Assembly: GCF_002156385.1 (NCBI RefSeq)
Contig: NZ_MVJM01000005.1
Location: 40,267 to 101,493, forward strand
Reading direction: 5' to 3'
Length of the DNA stretch: 61,227 nucleotides
Source of the DNA: Halalkalibacter urbisdiaboli
Lineage (GTDB): Bacteria > Bacillota > Bacilli > Bacillales > Bacillaceae_D
Part shown: in pieces, positions 51,624 through 60,564 of the stretch
Layout: every line of letters starts with the position of its first letter
Numbering within the stretch: the stretch's first letter is position 1
Made by a program: the position numbers and the translations under genes
The notes under the pieces: model-generated
What the model saw: only the letters and a program-made list of their open reading frames with translations
The model's database searches: none
What the model was told of the DNA's origin: nothing

Positions 51624-52610
51624 ATGGATTTGAGGAAAACAATGATAGCTATGACAATCATTCTTTTTATTCTCGTGATTGGATATGGATTAGTTGGGAA
51701 CTATTTTTATAACTTTGCTTTGAATGTAGACCGTGAGAAAGAGTTTTTAGATGGCAATCCTCATTTGGCTGAAAGTGAAGCTGTTTTGGCTAATGTAGCA
51801 GAAGCTGCTGAAGTAGCTGATTATGCGTTTGAAAAGACGCATCAGCCTACAATAATGAACGTCGTCTCGACTGATAAGCGACAATTAAAACTACACGGAT
51901 ATTTATATGAAAACGAGGAACCGACTCATAAGTGGGCGATTGTTTCTCATGGCTATAACAGCAATGCAACGGATCTAACGCGTTGGGTACGGAATTTTTA
52001 CGAGCAAGGCTATCATGTGCTTGCCCCCGACCTTCGTGGACATGGAAAAAGTGAAGGCGACTATATCGGCATGGGCTGGCATGACCGTAAAGATATACTT
52101 GTATGGGTTAATGAAATCATTGAAAAGGACCCTTATGCTGAAATTGCACTGTTCGGAATCTCAATGGGGGGAGCGACGGTTTTAATGACATCGGGTGAAG
52201 ACTTACCTAATCATGTCAAGGTCATTGTCGCAGATTGTGGCTACTCTTCAGTGAGCGAGGTGTTCGTCTATCAATTAAAGGACTTATTCGGCCTGCCAGA
52301 GTTTCCAGTCATGCATGCAGCCAATACAATCACGAAAATACGTGCCGGCTACGACTTATATGAAGCCTCCGCTGTGGCGCAAGTAGCAAAGAGTCAAACC
52401 CCGATACTTTTTATTCACGGTGATGCAGATACCTTTGTACCATTTGAAATGGTCTATGATCTCTATGGTGCAGCAACGGTTGATAAAGAAAAATTAATCA
52501 TTCCAGCTGCCGGCCACGGAGATGCAGAAAAGGTAGATCCCGCATTATATTGGCGTACGGTTTGGGAGTTTGTAGATCAGTATATTCATAACAGTCCCGT
52601 TACAATGTAA
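51624..52610 (+). CDS. Membrane-anchored alpha/beta hydrolase
   Basis: A 328-residue protein. Residues 7-30 form one membrane anchor, so the rest is probably outside the membrane. The catalytic triad is visible: Ser in FGISMGGAT (about 184), Asp in HGDADTFVP (about 275), His in AAGHGDAEK (about 306). SHGYNSNATD and PDLRGHGKSEG shape the oxyanion region. The family includes acyl-hydrolases of unknown substrate in Bacillus (YqkD/YhfR-like). TTGGAG precedes the ATG. Confidence 0.88.
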   Translation: MDLRKTMIAMTIILFILVIGYGLVGNYFYNFALNVDREKEFLDGNPHLAESEAVLANVAEAAEVADYAFEKTHQPTIMNVVSTDKRQLKLHGYLYENEEPTHKWAIVSHGYNSNATDLTRWVRNFYEQGYHVLAPDLRGHGKSEGDYIGMGWHDRKDILVWVNEIIEKDPYAEIALFGISMGGATVLMTSGEDLPNHVKVIVADCGYSSVSEVFVYQLKDLFGLPEFPVMHAANTITKIRAGYDLYEASAVAQVAKSQTPILFIHGDADTFVPFEMVYDLYGAATVDKEKLIIPAAGHGDAEKVDPALYWRTVWEFVDQYIHNSPVTM

Positions 52611-52620
52611 CGGGACTTGT
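52592..52620 (+). terminator. Terminator overlapping a stop codon
   Basis: AGTCCCGTTAC pairs with GTAACGGGACT around AAT, spanning the last codons and stop of the hydrolase gene. Confidence 0.7.
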
Positions 52621-52804
52621 TGTGTGTTGGAAAAAGACTAATTTTTTACTGACTTTTAGTTGCATTTATAAGGTGTTGATTGAGAAGTTGTGGAGATATA
52701 ATAAAATCCGACAACATAGATTGGGTTGAAATGATAGCGTTTTCAATGTTTCGGTAAAGAGGTTATTAGTACGTGAAAATCAATGACGATGAAGGAGGGA
52801 AACT

Positions 52805-55192
52805 ATGTTTAAAAATCTCGTAAAATCATTCGCAATTCTCGGTTTATGTACTGTCATGGTGTTTAGTGGATTTTCTTTTTCAACAATAGTGGATGCTAAG
52901 ACAAAAGCTAAAAAAGAATCCTATGAATGGGGGCGAGCAAAGGTTGTTGGAGGAGGGTTTATACCAGGCATTGTTTTTAATGAGACTGAGGAAGACTTGA
53001 TTTATACTCGGACTGATATTGGCGGTGCCTATCGCTGGGATCCGGACACAAATTCATGGATCCAATTGATGGATTTTGTAAGCTTTGATGAATGGAATCT
53101 AGCGGGTGTTGATAGTTTAGCAACGGACCCAGTAGACCCAGACCGAGTTTATGTTGCTGCAGGAACATATACGAATGATTGGACAACTATGAATGGTGCT
53201 ATCCTACGTTCACAGGATCGTGGTGACACCTGGGAGAGAACGGATTTGCCCTTCAAAGTAGGCGGTAATATGCCAGGGCGTTCAATGGGAGAGAGACTAA
53301 GCATCGATCCTAATGACAACAGCATCTTATATTTTGGTGCACGCGGTGGTCATGGCCTCTGGCGGAGCACAAACTATGGTGAAACGTGGGAGCAAGTAGA
53401 GAGTTTTCCTGCCACAGGTAATTATCTCGATTATTACGGTGGTGAAATTGGCGTAGTGTGGATCACCTTTGATCCGAATAGTGGCTCAAAAGGGGAAGCA
53501 ACACAGACCATTTATGCTGGGGTTGCTGATACGGAGAAAAGCATTTATAGAAGTTTAGATGGTGGTCAAAGCTGGGAGGCACTTCCTGGTCAGCCTCAAC
53601 AAGGGTATTTACCACATCACGGTATTTTAGCTGTAAATGGTGAGTTAGTTATTTCCTATAATGAAAATGAAGGTCCATATGATGGTGGGCAAGGGGGTGC
53701 TGTATGGAAATACAACACAAACACAGGGGAATGGACAGATATTAGTCCAGTTCAAGGTGAGCCCTACGGTGGCTTAGCTGTCGACGCTAAAAATCCCGAT
53801 GTCCTTATGGTAGCGACAATGAACCTTTGGTGGCCAGATGACCAAATTTATCGTAGTACAGATGGCGGTCAAACATGGAAACCGTTCTGGACACTTGATT
53901 GGGGGGAAGACCTACCACGCAAAAATCATTTCACAATCGATTATTCAGTCGCCCCGTGGCTTGATTGGGGACAAAAAGGCAACGCGATAGAAGCGCAAAC
54001 TGGAGCAGAAATCCAACCGAAGTTAGGCTGGATGATCGGTGATTTAAATATTGATCCACATAATTCAGATCGGATCATGTACGGAACCGGAGCAACGCTT
54101 TATGGGTCGAACAATGTAACGGCGCTAGACGACGAAGGGGGCACGGTTAATCTTTCGGTTATGGCTGAAGGAATTGAAGAAACGGCAATTCTTGGATTAA
54201 TCAGTCCACCGTCAGGCGCTCCACTATTAAGTGCAATGGGAGACATCGGCGGTTTTCGCCACGAAGATGTAACCAAGGCCCCGGAGATGATCACGAATCC
54301 GTATAATGGAAATAGCCCGGACATTGATTATGCTGAGAATAATCCGAATATCGTCGTTCGTGTCCTAAACCATGACGGGAATCGTGATGGAACTGAACCA
54401 CGTATCGGTATTTCGACAGACAACGGCATCACATGGCAGCCTGGCTCAAACGCCTGGGAACATCAACAAGGCGATCGAACAAACGGAGGTTGGATAGCTG
54501 TTGGAGCAGATGGTGATGTATTAGTGTGGAGCCCTGAAGGTGGATCTGCACAAGCACGCCCTGTGAGCTACTCGACGGATCTTGGCCAGACATGGATAGA
54601 ATCAGAGGGGATACCTGAAGGAGCTGTCGTCTCATCAGACCGGGTGAACCCGAATACGTTTTATGGATTAAAGGATGGTGTATTTTATGTAAGTACGGAC
54701 GGAGGAGCAACGTTCACTGCATCGGCTGCAGAAGGGCTTCCTAGCTTAACAACGAGTAAATTCAAAGCCGTACCTGGAAAGGAAGGTCATATTTGGATTG
54801 CAGCAGCAGCAGATAATCGTGATGCAGAGAGTGAATACGGGTTATGGCGTTCAACCGATTTTGGATCCACCTTTTCAAAGGTAGATCGCGTAGAAGAAGC
54901 CGCAACAATTGGTTTTGGAAAAGTGGCCCCAAAGAGCGACTATATGGCCTTGTATAGCTACGCACGAATTAACGGTGTTATGGGGATTTTCCGCTCCGAT
55001 GACGAAGGGAAAACATGGATTAGAATTAACGATGACGACCATCAATTCGGTGCGGCCAACCGTACAATTACAGGAGATCCAAACAAGTACGGAAGGGTCT
55101 ATGTCGGCACGAACGGATTTGGAATAGTAATCGGCGACATATCAGCGACGAAATCGAAGAAAAAGAAAGACATCCTAAAGCCAAAATCATAA
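52805..55192 (+). CDS. Secreted GH74 xyloglucanase
   Basis: A 795-residue exported glycoside hydrolase. Residues 1-30 form a signal peptide. The mature protein starts with WGRAKVVGGGFIPGIVFNET and RTDIGGAYRWD (catalytic Asp71), and the second catalytic Asp480 is in LSAMGDIGGF. Repeated SxDxGxTW Asp-box turns (for example SQDRGDTW, SLDGGQSW, STDGGQTW) build two seven-bladed beta-propellers, the GH74 fold. Members cut xyloglucan chains in plant cell walls. No carbohydrate-binding module is attached; the C-terminus ends in a lysine-rich tail. GGAGGGA precedes the ATG. It is flanked by two copies of an intergenic repeat. Confidence 0.93.
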   Translation: MFKNLVKSFAILGLCTVMVFSGFSFSTIVDAKTKAKKESYEWGRAKVVGGGFIPGIVFNETEEDLIYTRTDIGGAYRWDPDTNSWIQLMDFVSFDEWNLAGVDSLATDPVDPDRVYVAAGTYTNDWTTMNGAILRSQDRGDTWERTDLPFKVGGNMPGRSMGERLSIDPNDNSILYFGARGGHGLWRSTNYGETWEQVESFPATGNYLDYYGGEIGVVWITFDPNSGSKGEATQTIYAGVADTEKSIYRSLDGGQSWEALPGQPQQGYLPHHGILAVNGELVISYNENEGPYDGGQGGAVWKYNTNTGEWTDISPVQGEPYGGLAVDAKNPDVLMVATMNLWWPDDQIYRSTDGGQTWKPFWTLDWGEDLPRKNHFTIDYSVAPWLDWGQKGNAIEAQTGAEIQPKLGWMIGDLNIDPHNSDRIMYGTGATLYGSNNVTALDDEGGTVNLSVMAEGIEETAILGLISPPSGAPLLSAMGDIGGFRHEDVTKAPEMITNPYNGNSPDIDYAENNPNIVVRVLNHDGNRDGTEPRIGISTDNGITWQPGSNAWEHQQGDRTNGGWIAVGADGDVLVWSPEGGSAQARPVSYSTDLGQTWIESEGIPEGAVVSSDRVNPNTFYGLKDGVFYVSTDGGATFTASAAEGLPSLTTSKFKAVPGKEGHIWIAAAADNRDAESEYGLWRSTDFGSTFSKVDRVEEAATIGFGKVAPKSDYMALYSYARINGVMGIFRSDDEGKTWIRINDDDHQFGAANRTITGDPNKYGRVYVGTNGFGIVIGDISATKSKKKKDILKPKS

Positions 55193-55725
55193 AGGAACCT
55201 ATGTAACTTGTTAGAGGGGCTGTCTAAAAAGCTTAAAGCGGGCTCTATTCGCTCGTAGGTGTAGCGACGTTCAATGAAGGCTGTGCCAAAAGGTAAATAA
55301 ACAACCTTTTGGCACAGCCTCATATATTGGCGTAATGTCGGAGATGAAAGCCTTGGATGATGAAGTTTCATGAGTGAGAATCAATGATACCGATTTTTCG
55401 CTTTATGAATCAGGTTTAGTGCTAGTGAAAAATAAAACTCAACCTCAGATTGCGAAGTCGCATTCAATATTTTTTCTCGATAATCTAGAAAGAGTCGGTA
55501 TTCATCTTCACTCAAATTCATATTTCTGCTCGGAAACGGGATCGTTTTATCTTCCTTCAACTCACTACCCCCTCTGCTATTCCTATTAATAAAATATGAA
55601 CATGTAGAAAAGCTGTGCAGGGAATTGTACGGTCTTCATAGTGAATGAAGCAGTCACTATTTTTGCTCAGGTATCATACAGTATCATAGGTAAAACGCCT
55701 AGACTCAAATAAAGGAGCGATTCTG
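55193..55725. other. Gene-free stretch, 533 bp
   Basis: It contains intergenic repeat copy B (55219-55321) and no supported gene. A 71-codon frame at 55374-55589 lacks a ribosome binding site. Confidence 0.45.
55219..55321. repeat. Intergenic repeat, copy B (with terminator hairpin)
   Basis: It starts GCTGTCTAAAAAGCTTAAAG and ends in a hairpin from AGGCTGTGCC to GGCACAGCCT, with AAAAGGT pairing to ACCTTTT. The hairpin is nearly the same as in copy A at 50181-50302; the middle part is shorter and diverged. It ends the GH74 transcript. Confidence 0.75.
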
Positions 55726-56084
55726 TTGATTAACGAGCCAAATCTGGATTATACTCAGACTCTCGCGCAACTAGAATCGGTACACAATATGACCCATTAT
55801 AATCAACTCACGCGACATCAATTTGAAAATAGAATACAAGCCACTCCTACTCGGCAAACATTACAATACCTTCGGAGAGGCGGTTACATTCTTTATTCGA
55901 GGCATGCAGAAGCAACGGTGGGTGACCAGCACCAGGAACGAATAAGGTAATTATCGGTCATAGTTTTCCCCTTGGAATTGGCTTTGGACGAATGGATAAT
56001 ATGGAAACGGTTGTAGTAAGACCATATGGACAGGGAAATGGATTTGAAGTGGTCGCACAATTGACGTTGGAAGAGCTGGCGTGA
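55726..56084 (+). pseudogene. Histidine phosphatase with internal deletion
   Basis: The TTG at 55726 (AAAGGAGCGAT upstream) starts a protein with LRRGGYILYSRHAEATVGD, where RHAE is the phosphohistidine motif (RHG) of the histidine phosphatase family. The frame soon stops. In another frame the family's C-terminus follows at once: TNKVIIGHSFPLGIGFG and VVVRPYGQGNGFEVVAQLTL, ending at 56084. About 80 central residues are missing, so this is a dead gene from a frame-changing deletion. Confidence 0.7.
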
Positions 56085-56121
56085 CTGCAGTAAAAACGCT
56101 GGAAATTGAATGTGAACTGGA

Positions 56122-56171
56122 AAAGGTGACTCAGTAGGCGTATAAAGCGACCGAATCGGGTCACTTTTTTG
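56122..56171 (+). terminator. Weak terminator
   Basis: AAGGTGACTC and GGGTCACTTTT can pair around a long loop, with a T run after it. Confidence 0.4.
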
Positions 56172-56208
56172 TTAGTTTTTAATTAAATTTCACATACCGA
56201 ATTGGACT

Positions 56209-56259
56209 TATCATCATTATTTTGAAGGTTATCATCATTTTTTCAAATTTATCATCATT
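56209..56259. repeat. Phased TATCATCATT array, locus 1
   Basis: TATCATCATT occurs at 56209, 56230 and 56250, spaced 21 and 20 bp (two helical turns). It is preceded by AATTTCACATACC. A similar array and prefix occur upstream of kynureninase. Confidence 0.65.
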
Positions 56260-56410
56260 CGCAAAAATAAAGAGCTTAAAATTACGGTTTAATGGTAATC
56301 GTTGCTCTAAATTTTTGAAGCTAGTTTAATAGATACCTTGCCTATTTGGTTAAATTTGGATTAAGATAAAAAAGGAACATAAGTTCTTATTGAGAAGGGG
56401 TGAATGGTTT

Positions 56411-56714
56411 ATGTGAGAAAGTATTGAAGGAGCTTCTATTTACACTTAAAACATCGAAAGGTCAGGACAGTTTTATCAATCTTTGGGTATAACAAAGGCT
56501 TGGGAAACATTTCAAGATGAAGAAAAAACGTGGACTCTTATTGGTATGAGATTTCCTCAAGGTAATACAGAGTTAGTATTAAAGAACAACCCTAACATTC
56601 TTATTGGAGTGCAAATATTAAATAAACCATTTCGAGGGAGCTTATGTTTGTAGATTAAATGATGAATACTTATCTTTACCGCTATTAGAGTTAAGAAATG
56701 GGGAAAAAGGGTAG
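56411..56714 (+). pseudogene. VOC-family gene, decayed
   Basis: From ATG 56411 the frame reads ESIEGASIYTxNIERSGQFY, QSLGITKAWETFQDEEKTW and MRFPQGNTELVLKNNP, a VOC-type N-terminal half, but with stop codons at codon 2 and codon 16. After 56640 another frame continues (AYVCRLNDEYLSLPLLELRN) for a short way. The last third is missing. The gene is dead. Confidence 0.6.
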
Positions 56715-56856
56715 AGTTCATATCAACAGCAATCACTTTTTCGTTATTGAAGCAATTGCGTCTTTGGTTAACAAGAAATAATTTATTTGTAAATGTATTT
56801 TCAAGGAGGAGGCTTACAGAGAAAATGAACTTGATAATCATTTTCGCAGGTTTGAA

Positions 56857-57030
56857 ATGACTGGTTCGATTAAAACCATGCTTTTGGGGATGGCAGTTAT
56901 GTTAATAGGGATATACATTCAAGGAGAAGCAAGTATAAGAATGGGAGATTTAGAGCTATTTTTCATTATTATAGGTTTTATCATTACAGTATCTGCCTAT
57001 TTTAATAGAGGTAAGTCAAGTCATGATTGA
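56857..57030 (+). CDS. Small two-helix membrane protein, start uncertain
   Basis: From ATG 56857, 57 residues with two hydrophobic helices (about 7-22 and 32-48) and a polar tail. In frame before it, RENELDNHFRRFE continues upstream towards AAGGAGGAGG with no ATG/GTG/TTG between them. That suggests a longer protein whose start codon was lost, leaving only the internal ATG with a weak site. It may therefore be a pseudogene. Confidence 0.4.
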   Translation: MTGSIKTMLLGMAVMLIGIYIQGEASIRMGDLELFFIIIGFIITVSAYFNRGKSSHD

Positions 57031-57117
57031 ATAGCGCTAAAATAATATAATAAGGTCCCGTTTCAACTTTCATAAAAATATAGTCCGATAAGTTAGATTA
57101 TCGAGGAGATGATTTAG

Positions 57118-57480
57118 GTGAGTGAACAAGAGCTAGAAAAGTTTGTTGATCGTATTGATGCGGTATTTCTTCCTGTCAAAAATCTTCAAGAATCGTTGTT
57201 ATGGTATCAAGAAGTATTTGGTTTCGACTTGCGTTGGCAAAACGAAAGAATGTGTGGCCTTGCAATAGCACCTAATTGTGGATTTCACCTAGTTCAAATT
57301 CCAGATTTCCAGCCAATTGATAAATACACTCCGTTTAATTTTGTTGTTAAAAATGTTGAAGAAGTTAGAAATAAGTTAATAGAAAAGGGTGTAACGGTTT
57401 CAGAGTTAAGAGCCGGCGAACCTAAACGTTTTGATTTGTCTGATGTAAATGCAAATTGGATCAGCGTTATACAATTATAA
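57118..57480 (+). CDS. VOC-family protein
   Basis: A 120-residue intact VOC protein starting at GTG 57118 (GAGGAG upstream). RIDAVFLPVKNLQESLLWYQEVFGFDLRW (in two halves) is the first beta-alpha-beta module. FHLVQIPDFQP and YTPFNFVVKNVEEVRNKLIEKG form the second. The C-terminal DVNANWISVIQL is typical. Metal-binding positions are not all obvious, so it may be a binding protein rather than an enzyme. Confidence 0.8.
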   Translation: MSEQELEKFVDRIDAVFLPVKNLQESLLWYQEVFGFDLRWQNERMCGLAIAPNCGFHLVQIPDFQPIDKYTPFNFVVKNVEEVRNKLIEKGVTVSELRAGEPKRFDLSDVNANWISVIQL

Positions 57481-57592
57481 TATACCGATAATAACCTGGT
57501 AATCTAAAAAGAACGCATTAAAACAAGTGAGAGCACCGAAAAACTCCCCTTTCATGTGCTCTTTAAAGCGCAATAGTTTCGCATGTTGTAAA

Positions 57593-57640
57593 AGGCCAAT
57601 GAAAAAGTGAAAATCTACCTTTTTCATTGGCCTCAAAATA
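57593..57640. terminator. Bidirectional terminator
   Basis: AGGCCAATGAAAAAG pairs with CTTTTTCATTGGCCT, between the convergent VOC and HTH genes. Confidence 0.85.
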
Positions 57641-57660
57641 AGTGGCGGTCTTTTTTTTAT

Positions 57661-58161
57661 TTAGGAACCATTACTCCCAATCAACGGCTTTAGCCCATAA
57701 TAGTCCAAAGCCTCATTAACCACATCGATATCATAACGTTCTTTCTCTAAAAAAAATTGAATAATTAAATCAAAGGTATCACTGTCTGACAAAGCGTAGC
57801 CAGCAGCACTTAGTAGCTCCTCGGTATCGTCCATATTCAGTTCAAGTGCAAATGTGAGAGCGAGTGTCGTATTTTTCCCAGGGCGATAATGAGGGGTAGA
57901 GCGTATTTTTGAAAAATGTCTGCGGTCCATGCTAGCTTTTTTGTAAACCTCTGAATCTTTCATTCCTTTTCGATCGATAAACCGAAATAATACTTGATTA
58001 AAGGTTGGTTTTTGTTTATTTTCAATGAATTCTTGTAATTCAAATGTATTGACATCTTTAATCGTCTCTTCGTGAAATTGCTCGTGAATATCGAACGAGA
58101 GCTGATGCAAGGATAGTTGAACGTATCCCTGTAATTCTTTCAAAAGTTTTTGATCAAGCAT
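57661..58161 (-). CDS. HTH-like protein paired with a vWA gene
   Basis: 166 residues from ATG 58161, with GGGAG nine bases upstream; ATG 58170 directly abuts that site. The middle (about residues 55-115) looks like a degenerate XRE-type HTH: SEVYKKASMDRRHFSKIRST, then KNTTLALTFALELNMDDTEELLSAAGYALS, which matches the four-helix layout of such repressors. The C-terminus DVVNEALDYYGL is conserved-looking. It is divergent from a von Willebrand A gene, with 88 bp between their starts. I do not know its function; a DNA- or protein-binding regulator is inferred. Confidence 0.6.
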   Translation of the reverse strand: MLDQKLLKELQGYVQLSLHQLSFDIHEQFHEETIKDVNTFELQEFIENKQKPTFNQVLFRFIDRKGMKDSEVYKKASMDRRHFSKIRSTPHYRPGKNTTLALTFALELNMDDTEELLSAAGYALSDSDTFDLIIQFFLEKERYDIDVVNEALDYYGLKPLIGSNGS

Positions 58162-58249
58162 ACAGCTCATCTCCCAAATTGTCGCTTTTCAGGCGACCAT
58201 ATCATCAGTAAACTTCGCTATTATTATACCATGAACAGGGAGGATGATA

Positions 58250-58840
58250 ATGATGAATGAGCAAGTAACCGAAATTATATTTTTACTTGATAGAAGTGGT
58301 TCTATGGCTGGGTTAGAAGAGGATACGATTGGTGGATTTAATGCATTAGTTGAAAGACAAAGTCAACTAGATGGAGATACACTCCTCACCGTCGTTCTCT
58401 TTGATGATAGCTATGAAATCCTCTGGAACGGCATTGATGCCAAAAACATCAAGCTTACAAATCAAGAATATTATGTAAGGGGATGTACGGCATTACTAGA
58501 CGCTATAGGGAAGACGATTGTTGATGTGCGTGCCAGAATAGCAAAAGCAACGGACGTTCAAAAGCCAGGGAAGGTACTTTTTGTGATTACAACGGATGGA
58601 ATGGAAAATGCGAGCCGTGAATTCACCTATACTAAAGTGAAACAGTTAATACATCATCAAGAAGATAAACATAACTGGGAGTTTATGTTTATCGGCGCAA
58701 ATATGGATGCAGCAAGCGAAGCAGATCATATCGGGATTAACATGGAACATGCATACACGTTTGAAGCATCTAGTTCAGGTGTTGAAAGCATGTACTTAAT
58801 GGTTGAGGAAGAATTAACAATGAGAAGGCAGAAACCGTAA
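58250..58840 (+). CDS. von Willebrand factor A domain protein
   Basis: 196 residues from ATG 58250 (GGGAGG six bases upstream; ATG 58253 also possible). The MIDAS metal site is complete: DRSGSM (about residues 14-19), the Thr in RGCTALLDAIG and the Asp in VITTDGMEN. There is no signal peptide, so it is cytosolic. The fold binds a protein partner through Mg2+. It resembles vWA proteins of bacterial stress modules (TerY-like), and the divergent HTH gene is its likely partner. Confidence 0.82.
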   Translation: MMNEQVTEIIFLLDRSGSMAGLEEDTIGGFNALVERQSQLDGDTLLTVVLFDDSYEILWNGIDAKNIKLTNQEYYVRGCTALLDAIGKTIVDVRARIAKATDVQKPGKVLFVITTDGMENASREFTYTKVKQLIHHQEDKHNWEFMFIGANMDAASEADHIGINMEHAYTFEASSSGVESMYLMVEEELTMRRQKP

Positions 58841-59254
58841 TGAGCTGCGAAAAACACTATGAAAATTTCACGTACTGTATTAAGTTGTACGTACAATAAA
58901 CGAAAGCATGTTTAAGTAAAAGAATTTAATTAATTTCACGTACCATATTTAGATTACATTTTTACTTTATATCATTATAGAAAAAACGAACAAAAAATAC
59001 CGCATTCGCGCTCCGGTCAGTGGTACAATAATCGCTAGGCAGTGTGACAAACTTTTACTGCCTATTAATAATTAGGTATTTCAACAAAACTGCGCTAAAA
59101 TAGTATGATGATAATCTGAAAAAGCGACTATTTTGAAAGATATCATCATTTTTTTTGAGTTATCATCATTTTTTTTAAGTTACCATCAATAATGAGTTTT
59201 TATTATCAGTTTAAAAAAAATCATAAAATCGTTAATTTGTGAGGAGCACGATCA
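58841..59254. other. Gene-free stretch upstream of kynU, 414 bp
   Basis: It holds two AATTTCACGTAC blocks (about 58866 and 58934) and a phased TATCATCATT array at 59141-59190. It is probably a complex regulatory region for kynureninase. Confidence 0.5.
59141..59190. repeat. Phased TATCATCATT array, locus 2
   Basis: TATCATCATTTTTTTTGAGT (59141-59160) is followed directly by TATCATCATTTTTTTTAAGT and then the degenerate TACCATCAAT (59181), a strict 20-bp period. An inverted TGATGATA lies at about 59106-59113. Confidence 0.7.
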
Positions 59255-60526
59255 ATGAATAACACCAATACAGTTAACTTTGCTATAAGTAAGGATAAAG
59301 AAGACCCTCTTGAATGTTTTAAGGAAGAGTTTTACATAGGAGATAAAATCTATTTGGATGGAAACTCACTTGGGTTACTTTCGAGGCGAGCTGAACGTTC
59401 GTTAATGGATGTGTTCAACACGTGGAAAGAATATGGAATAGATGGTTGGCTAAAAGGGGACCATCCGTGGTTCTTTATGGCGCAAGAGCTTGGGGAGAAG
59501 TTAGCACCACTCGTTGGAGCGAATGGAAATGAAGTGCTCGTAACAGGTTCAACAACTGTAAACATTCATCAATTGGTGTCAACCTTTTATAAGCCAACGG
59601 CAACGCGGTACAAGATTTTAGCGGATGATGCGACATTTCCTTCAGATATTTATGCGCTAAAAAGTCAGCTTCAACTAAAGGGATACGACCCAACAGATTC
59701 TTTAATTAGAATAGAGAGTATACACGGCATGTTAGTCGAGGACGAAATTATCGAGAATATGAATGATGATGTGTCCCTCATTTTTCTACCAAGTGTCCTT
59801 TATCGGAGTGGTCAAATTCTTGATATGAAACGCTTAACGGAGGAAGCCCACAAGCGGGGAATTACAATTGGGTTTGATTTATGTCATTCGATTGGAGCAA
59901 TTCCACACTATTTAAATGAATGGGATGTCGACTTTGCCGTATGGTGCAATTATAAGCACATCAATGGCGGACCAGGAGCAGTAGGAGGGTTATACGTGAA
60001 TCAAAAGCACTTTGGCCAAGAGCCAGGATTGGCTGGGTGGTTTAGTTCGCGAAAAGATGTTCAATTTGATATGAAACATGAATTAGAAGTTGATGTTGAT
60101 GCCGGAGCTTATGAAATTGGTACACCACATGTTTTAAGTATGGCTCCTTTACTAGGGGCATTAGAAATTTTTAACGAAGTCGGTATAAATCAGATAAGAA
60201 AGAAGTCGTTAGCATTAACAAATTATTTAATCGAGCTAATTGAGTCTGAACTACAAACATATCATTTTCGTATCGCTAGTCCATTAGATGAATCAAAAAG
60301 AGGAGCGCATATCTTACTAGAACATGAACATGCAGCAAGTATTTGTAAAGCGCTAAAAAGTCATCGTATTATCCCTGACTTCCGAGCTCCCAATTTTATA
60401 AGAATTGGTCCTGTTGCATTATATAACTCCTTCTATGATATTTGGAAAACTGTTGATACATTAAAGAATATTATGGAAGAAGAACAGTATAAAACATTTG
60501 AAAACACACGCGATATTATTGGGTAA
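59255..60526 (+). CDS. kynU: Kynureninase
   Basis: A 423-residue PLP enzyme of fold type [12 protein letters not shown] (about residues 33-43), [38 protein letters not shown] and [13 protein letters not shown] (PLP Lys234) match kynureninase; GTPHVLSM near the C-terminus is the dimer/active-site segment. It hydrolyses L-kynurenine to anthranilate and alanine. A cyclase-family kynurenine-formamidase candidate is at 21110, but no tryptophan 2,3-dioxygenase is in the window. GAGGAG precedes the ATG. It lies behind the TATCATCATT array. Confidence 0.93.
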   Translation: MNNTNTVNFAISKDKEDPLECFKEEFYIGDKIYLDGNSLGLLSRRAERSLMDVFNTWKEYGIDGWLKGDHPWFFMAQELGEKLAPLVGANGNEVLVTGSTTVNIHQLVSTFYKPTATRYKILADDATFPSDIYALKSQLQLKGYDPTDSLIRIESIHGMLVEDEIIENMNDDVSLIFLPSVLYRSGQILDMKRLTEEAHKRGITIGFDLCHSIGAIPHYLNEWDVDFAVWCNYKHINGGPGAVGGLYVNQKHFGQEPGLAGWFSSRKDVQFDMKHELEVDVDAGAYEIGTPHVLSMAPLLGALEIFNEVGINQIRKKSLALTNYLIELIESELQTYHFRIASPLDESKRGAHILLEHEHAASICKALKSHRIIPDFRAPNFIRIGPVALYNSFYDIWKTVDTLKNIMEEEQYKTFENTRDIIG

Positions 60527-60530
60527 TATG

Positions 60531-60564
60531 TAAGAGCGATTCCTGATAGCGTAGGAGTCGCTCT
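60531..60564 (+). terminator. Hairpin after kynU
   Basis: AAGAGCGA pairs with TCGCTCT, with inner TTCCT/AGGAG pairing. There is no T run; probable transcript end. Confidence 0.5.

Noticed and set aside
55374-55589. 71-codon frame after the GH74 gene
   Set aside because: It begins with GTG without a ribosome binding site and shows no recognisable motif.
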